Assembly (NCBI GenBank): GCA_036406615.1
Contig: DASXAQ010000128.1
Location: 1-23,365, forward strand
Reading direction: 5' to 3'
DNA: 23,365 nucleotides
Source of the DNA: DASXAQ01 sp036406615
Lineage (GTDB): Bacteria; Actinomycetota; UBA4738
The translations under genes were made by a program, and so were the position numbers. Within the stretch, counting starts at the first letter, position 1; each line of letters opens with the position of its first letter. Shown here one piece after another: positions 21,090 to 23,365 of this stretch. Below the pieces are notes generated by a model. The model searched no databases. It saw nothing but the letters and a program-made list of their open reading frames with translations, and was not told the origin of the DNA.

Positions 21090-23306
21090 TTGGCGGTCCT
21101 GGCCGCCGTCAGCCAGATCCTGGCCCGCTCATCGAGCCTCTCCGACGCCGCGCCCGACCTGGTGCGTGGCATCTGCGAGCCGCTCGAATGGGACCGGGCC
21201 GCGCTCTGGGTGGCGCAGCCAGCGGGCGCTCCCGCGCTCGCCGGCTCCTGGCCGGCCGGGTCGCTGCTCACCGGCGATCCTTCAAGCGACGGCGAACCCG
21301 GGCCGGGCGACGATGCTCGCCGGGCGCTGGCCGAAGCTCGGCCGTGCTGGTCCGCGGGATCCGCGGCGATGCCGATCCTGTCCGGCGATGCCGCCGTCGG
21401 CGTGCTGGAGCTGGTGCGCACGGACGGCCACGAGCTCGACGACGAGATGCGGATGCTGCTCGAGGCGATCGCGGGGCAGGTGGCCGTCCTCGGCCGCCGG
21501 TCGTCGGCCGAAGAGCAGCTTCGCGACGCGTCCCGGAAGTACCGCGCGCTGGTCGAACAGATCCCGGCCATCACCTACACGGACCGCGTCGACGCCGAGA
21601 TGTCCACGCTGTACATCAGCCCGCAGGTCGAGACCCTGCTCGGGCTGACCCCGCAGGAGTGGATCGAGGACCCGGAGCTCTGGTACCGGCATCTGCACCC
21701 GGAGGACCGGGAGCGCGCGAAGGCCGAGTACCTGCGCAACCGCGACGTCGGCGAACCGTTCTCGTTCGAGTACCGGATGATCGCCCGCAACGGGCGCATC
21801 GTGTGGTTCCGCGACGAGGCGACGGTGCTGGCCGGCGAGGACGGCGCGCCCAGCCTGATCCACGGCGTGATGCTGGACATCAGCGAGCGCAAGGCCGCGG
21901 AGGAGCAGGCGACGTTTCTGGCGTACCACGACAAGCTGACCGGGTTGCCGAACCGCGCGATGTTCGAAGAGCTGCTGGACATGGCGCTGTCGCGAGCGGC
22001 CCGCCACGAGCAGGCCGCGGCCGTTCTGTACTTCGACCTGGACAACTTCAAGCTGGTGAACGACAGCCTCGGGCACCAGGTGGGCGATCAGCTGCTGAAG
22101 CAGGTCGCGGACCGGCTGCGATCGGCCACGCGCGACTCCGACCTGGTGTCGCGACAGGGAGGCGACGAGTTCCTGCTGCTGCTGTCCGACGTCGAGCCCG
22201 GACGGGGCACCCGGCCGGCGAAGCTGGATCCGCGAGGGACGGCCGCGAACGCCCGGGCGGTGGCGCAGGCCGTCGCGGAGCGCATCCACGACGCGCTGCG
22301 CGAGCCCTTCGAGCTCTCCGGCACCGAGCTGTTCGTGACCGGCAGCATCGGCATCAGCCTGTTCCCCGAGGACGCGTCGGACGGCAAATCGTTGCTGCGC
22401 CACGCGGACCAGGCGATGTACCGCAGCAAGAAGAACGGGCCCGGAGGCTCGATGGTGTTCTCCGCGCAGGAGTCGGATTCGATCCGCCGCCTCTCGATGT
22501 CGACCCGGCTGCGCAAGGCGGTCGAGCGCCAGCACTGGGTGCTGCACTACCAGCCCGTGATCGACCTCTCCACCGGCGAGACCATGGGCGTCGAGGGCCT
22601 CATCCGCTGGCAGGACCCGCGCGGCGGACTGATCGCCCCCGGCGAGTTCATCCCGCTCGCCGAGGAGATGGGCCTGATCGAGGCCATCGGCGACTGGGTC
22701 GTCGCCGAGGTCGCCCGCCAGGAGGCGATCTGGGAGTCGCAGGGCATCCACCTCGAGACCGGGTTCAACCTGTCGCCCCGCCAGCTGTGGCAGCCGGACC
22801 TGGTGTTCCGCGTGCTCTCGCACCTGGAGCGCGCCGGGGCGGACCCGTCGCGCATCGTCGTGGAGATCACGGAGACCGCGGCGATGACCGACCCCGACCG
22901 CACGCAGCGGGTGCTGTGGGAGCTGCACGGGCGCGGCGTTCGCCTGGCGATCGACGACTTCGGCACGGGGTACTCGTCGCTGTCGCGGCTGAAGCACCTG
23001 CCCGTGGACATCCTGAAGATCGACCGCTCGTTCGTGCGCGACGTGCCCCACGAGCACGAGGCCGCGAGCATGGTCCGGGCGATGGTGCAGCTGGCCGACA
23101 GCGTCGGCATGGTGCCGCTCGCCGAGGGCATCGAGACCGAGGAGCAGTGGCGCTTCCTGGTCGAGCAGGGCTGCGCGCTGGGCCAGGGCTTCTACTTCAG
23201 CCGCCCCGTGCCCGCCGACGAGATCGTGCCGCGCGTGCAGGCCGGCCCGGCGCTGCCGCCGCCCCGCGCGCTGCCGCCGCCGGCCGAGGACGCGGCCGCG
23301 AGCTAG
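21090..23306 (+). CDS. GAF-PAS-GGDEF-EAL bifunctional c-di-GMP signalling protein
   Basis: A 738-residue cytosolic protein without membrane helices. Domains in order: GAF (about 1-137), PAS with PAC (about 150-270), GGDEF diguanylate cyclase (about 275-460), and EAL phosphodiesterase (about 475-715). The cyclase has an intact GGDEF (357-361) and an upstream RxxD inhibitory site (RDSD, 348-351), so it should make c-di-GMP with product feedback. The EAL domain reads VEGLIRW: Glu502 is kept with Gly in place of Ala. Other catalytic residues are present: Asn560 in GFNLSPRQ, DDFGTGYSS (622-630), Lys643 in LKIDRSF, and AEGIETEEQW. The C-terminus ends in a Pro/Ala tail. Start uncertain: TTG at 21090, or an in-frame CTG at 21051 that would keep the SRAESRL lead-in to the GAF domain. 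Net activity cannot be read from sequence. Confidence 0.92.
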   Translation: MAVLAAVSQILARSSSLSDAAPDLVRGICEPLEWDRAALWVAQPAGAPALAGSWPAGSLLTGDPSSDGEPGPGDDARRALAEARPCWSAGSAAMPILSGDAAVGVLELVRTDGHELDDEMRMLLEAIAGQVAVLGRRSSAEEQLRDASRKYRALVEQIPAITYTDRVDAEMSTLYISPQVETLLGLTPQEWIEDPELWYRHLHPEDRERAKAEYLRNRDVGEPFSFEYRMIARNGRIVWFRDEATVLAGEDGAPSLIHGVMLDISERKAAEEQATFLAYHDKLTGLPNRAMFEELLDMALSRAARHEQAAAVLYFDLDNFKLVNDSLGHQVGDQLLKQVADRLRSATRDSDLVSRQGGDEFLLLLSDVEPGRGTRPAKLDPRGTAANARAVAQAVAERIHDALREPFELSGTELFVTGSIGISLFPEDASDGKSLLRHADQAMYRSKKNGPGGSMVFSAQESDSIRRLSMSTRLRKAVERQHWVLHYQPVIDLSTGETMGVEGLIRWQDPRGGLIAPGEFIPLAEEMGLIEAIGDWVVAEVARQEAIWESQGIHLETGFNLSPRQLWQPDLVFRVLSHLERAGADPSRIVVEITETAAMTDPDRTQRVLWELHGRGVRLAIDDFGTGYSSLSRLKHLPVDILKIDRSFVRDVPHEHEAASMVRAMVQLADSVGMVPLAEGIETEEQWRFLVEQGCALGQGFYFSRPVPADEIVPRVQAGPALPPPRALPPPAEDAAAS

Positions 23307-23343
23307 TCCGGGTCTTCCTCTGGAGTCCGGCGCCCGCGCTGGA

Positions 23344-23361
23344 TAGACTTCCCGGGTCGTG
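23344..23361 (+). promoter_or_regulatory. Possible promoter and start of the next gene at the window edge
   Basis: TAGACT (23344-23349) is followed after 9 nt by GTG (23359-23361) with no ribosome-binding site, which could be the near-leaderless start of a downstream gene. Only two further bases are visible, so nothing can be said about a product. Confidence 0.2.
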
Positions 23362-23365
23362 GGAG

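Noticed and set aside
1..23365. Mobile elements, CRISPR arrays, phage or defence genes, tRNA or rRNA.
   Set aside because: No transposase, integrase or Cas-like frame, no spaced direct repeats and no tRNA-like cloverleaf were found on reading both strands.

Overview
The window is uniformly very GC-rich and almost wholly coding. It looks like a chromosomal segment of a high-GC Gram-positive bacterium, most likely an uncultured (soil-type) Actinomycetota. Supporting signs are a neighbouring pair of tiny membrane proteins resembling the actinobacterial DUF6186 and DUF6256 families, a twin-arginine lipoprotein binding protein, a small Rv1284-like beta-carbonic anhydrase, many GTG/TTG starts, and several genes whose -10 hexamer sits 7 nt before the start codon, the pattern of leaderless transcripts. 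No ribosomal marker is present, so the phylum is inferred; Chloroflexota cannot be excluded. I see no insertion sequence, phage gene, CRISPR array, tRNA or rRNA.

Layout, left to right. 1-861 (-) is the N-terminal part of a UvrD/Rep helicase that runs off the left edge, divergent from a family III CoA-transferase (920-2068, +) with a terminator over its stop codon. A two-CBS-domain protein (+) follows, then a 47-residue membrane microprotein (-) that is easily missed. Next, all on the minus strand: an NCS1 nucleobase-type permease translationally coupled to an isochorismatase-family hydrolase, a soluble two-GAF histidine kinase, a methyltransferase and a secreted lipoprotein of unknown function. 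From 9436 on the plus strand come the two small coupled membrane proteins, then an exported PQQ-like beta-propeller behind a strong sigma-70-type promoter.

11567-12733 (-) is a class I/II aminotransferase, divergent from a secreted or anchored GH5-like glycosidase (+). 14290-17502 (-) is a tightly overlapping spermidine/putrescine-type ABC operon (binding protein, permease, permease) with no ATPase gene in the window and a clear promoter of its own. A dual-specificity phosphatase (-) is divergent from a beta-carbonic anhydrase (+), which faces a class III aminotransferase (-) across a perfect 12-bp hairpin terminator. A nitrobindin-like heme protein (-) is divergent from a GAF-PAS-GGDEF-EAL c-di-GMP enzyme (+) that ends near the right edge.

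The genes form no single pathway. The strongest local units are permease plus hydrolase (uptake and hydrolysis of a small nitrogen compound), the polyamine-type transporter with aminotransferases on either side (possibly amine use), and two signalling proteins with GAF input domains. No defence system or biosynthetic cluster is evident. The least-described parts are the small membrane proteins, the unknown lipoprotein, and the structured leaders in front of the CBS and GGDEF-EAL genes.
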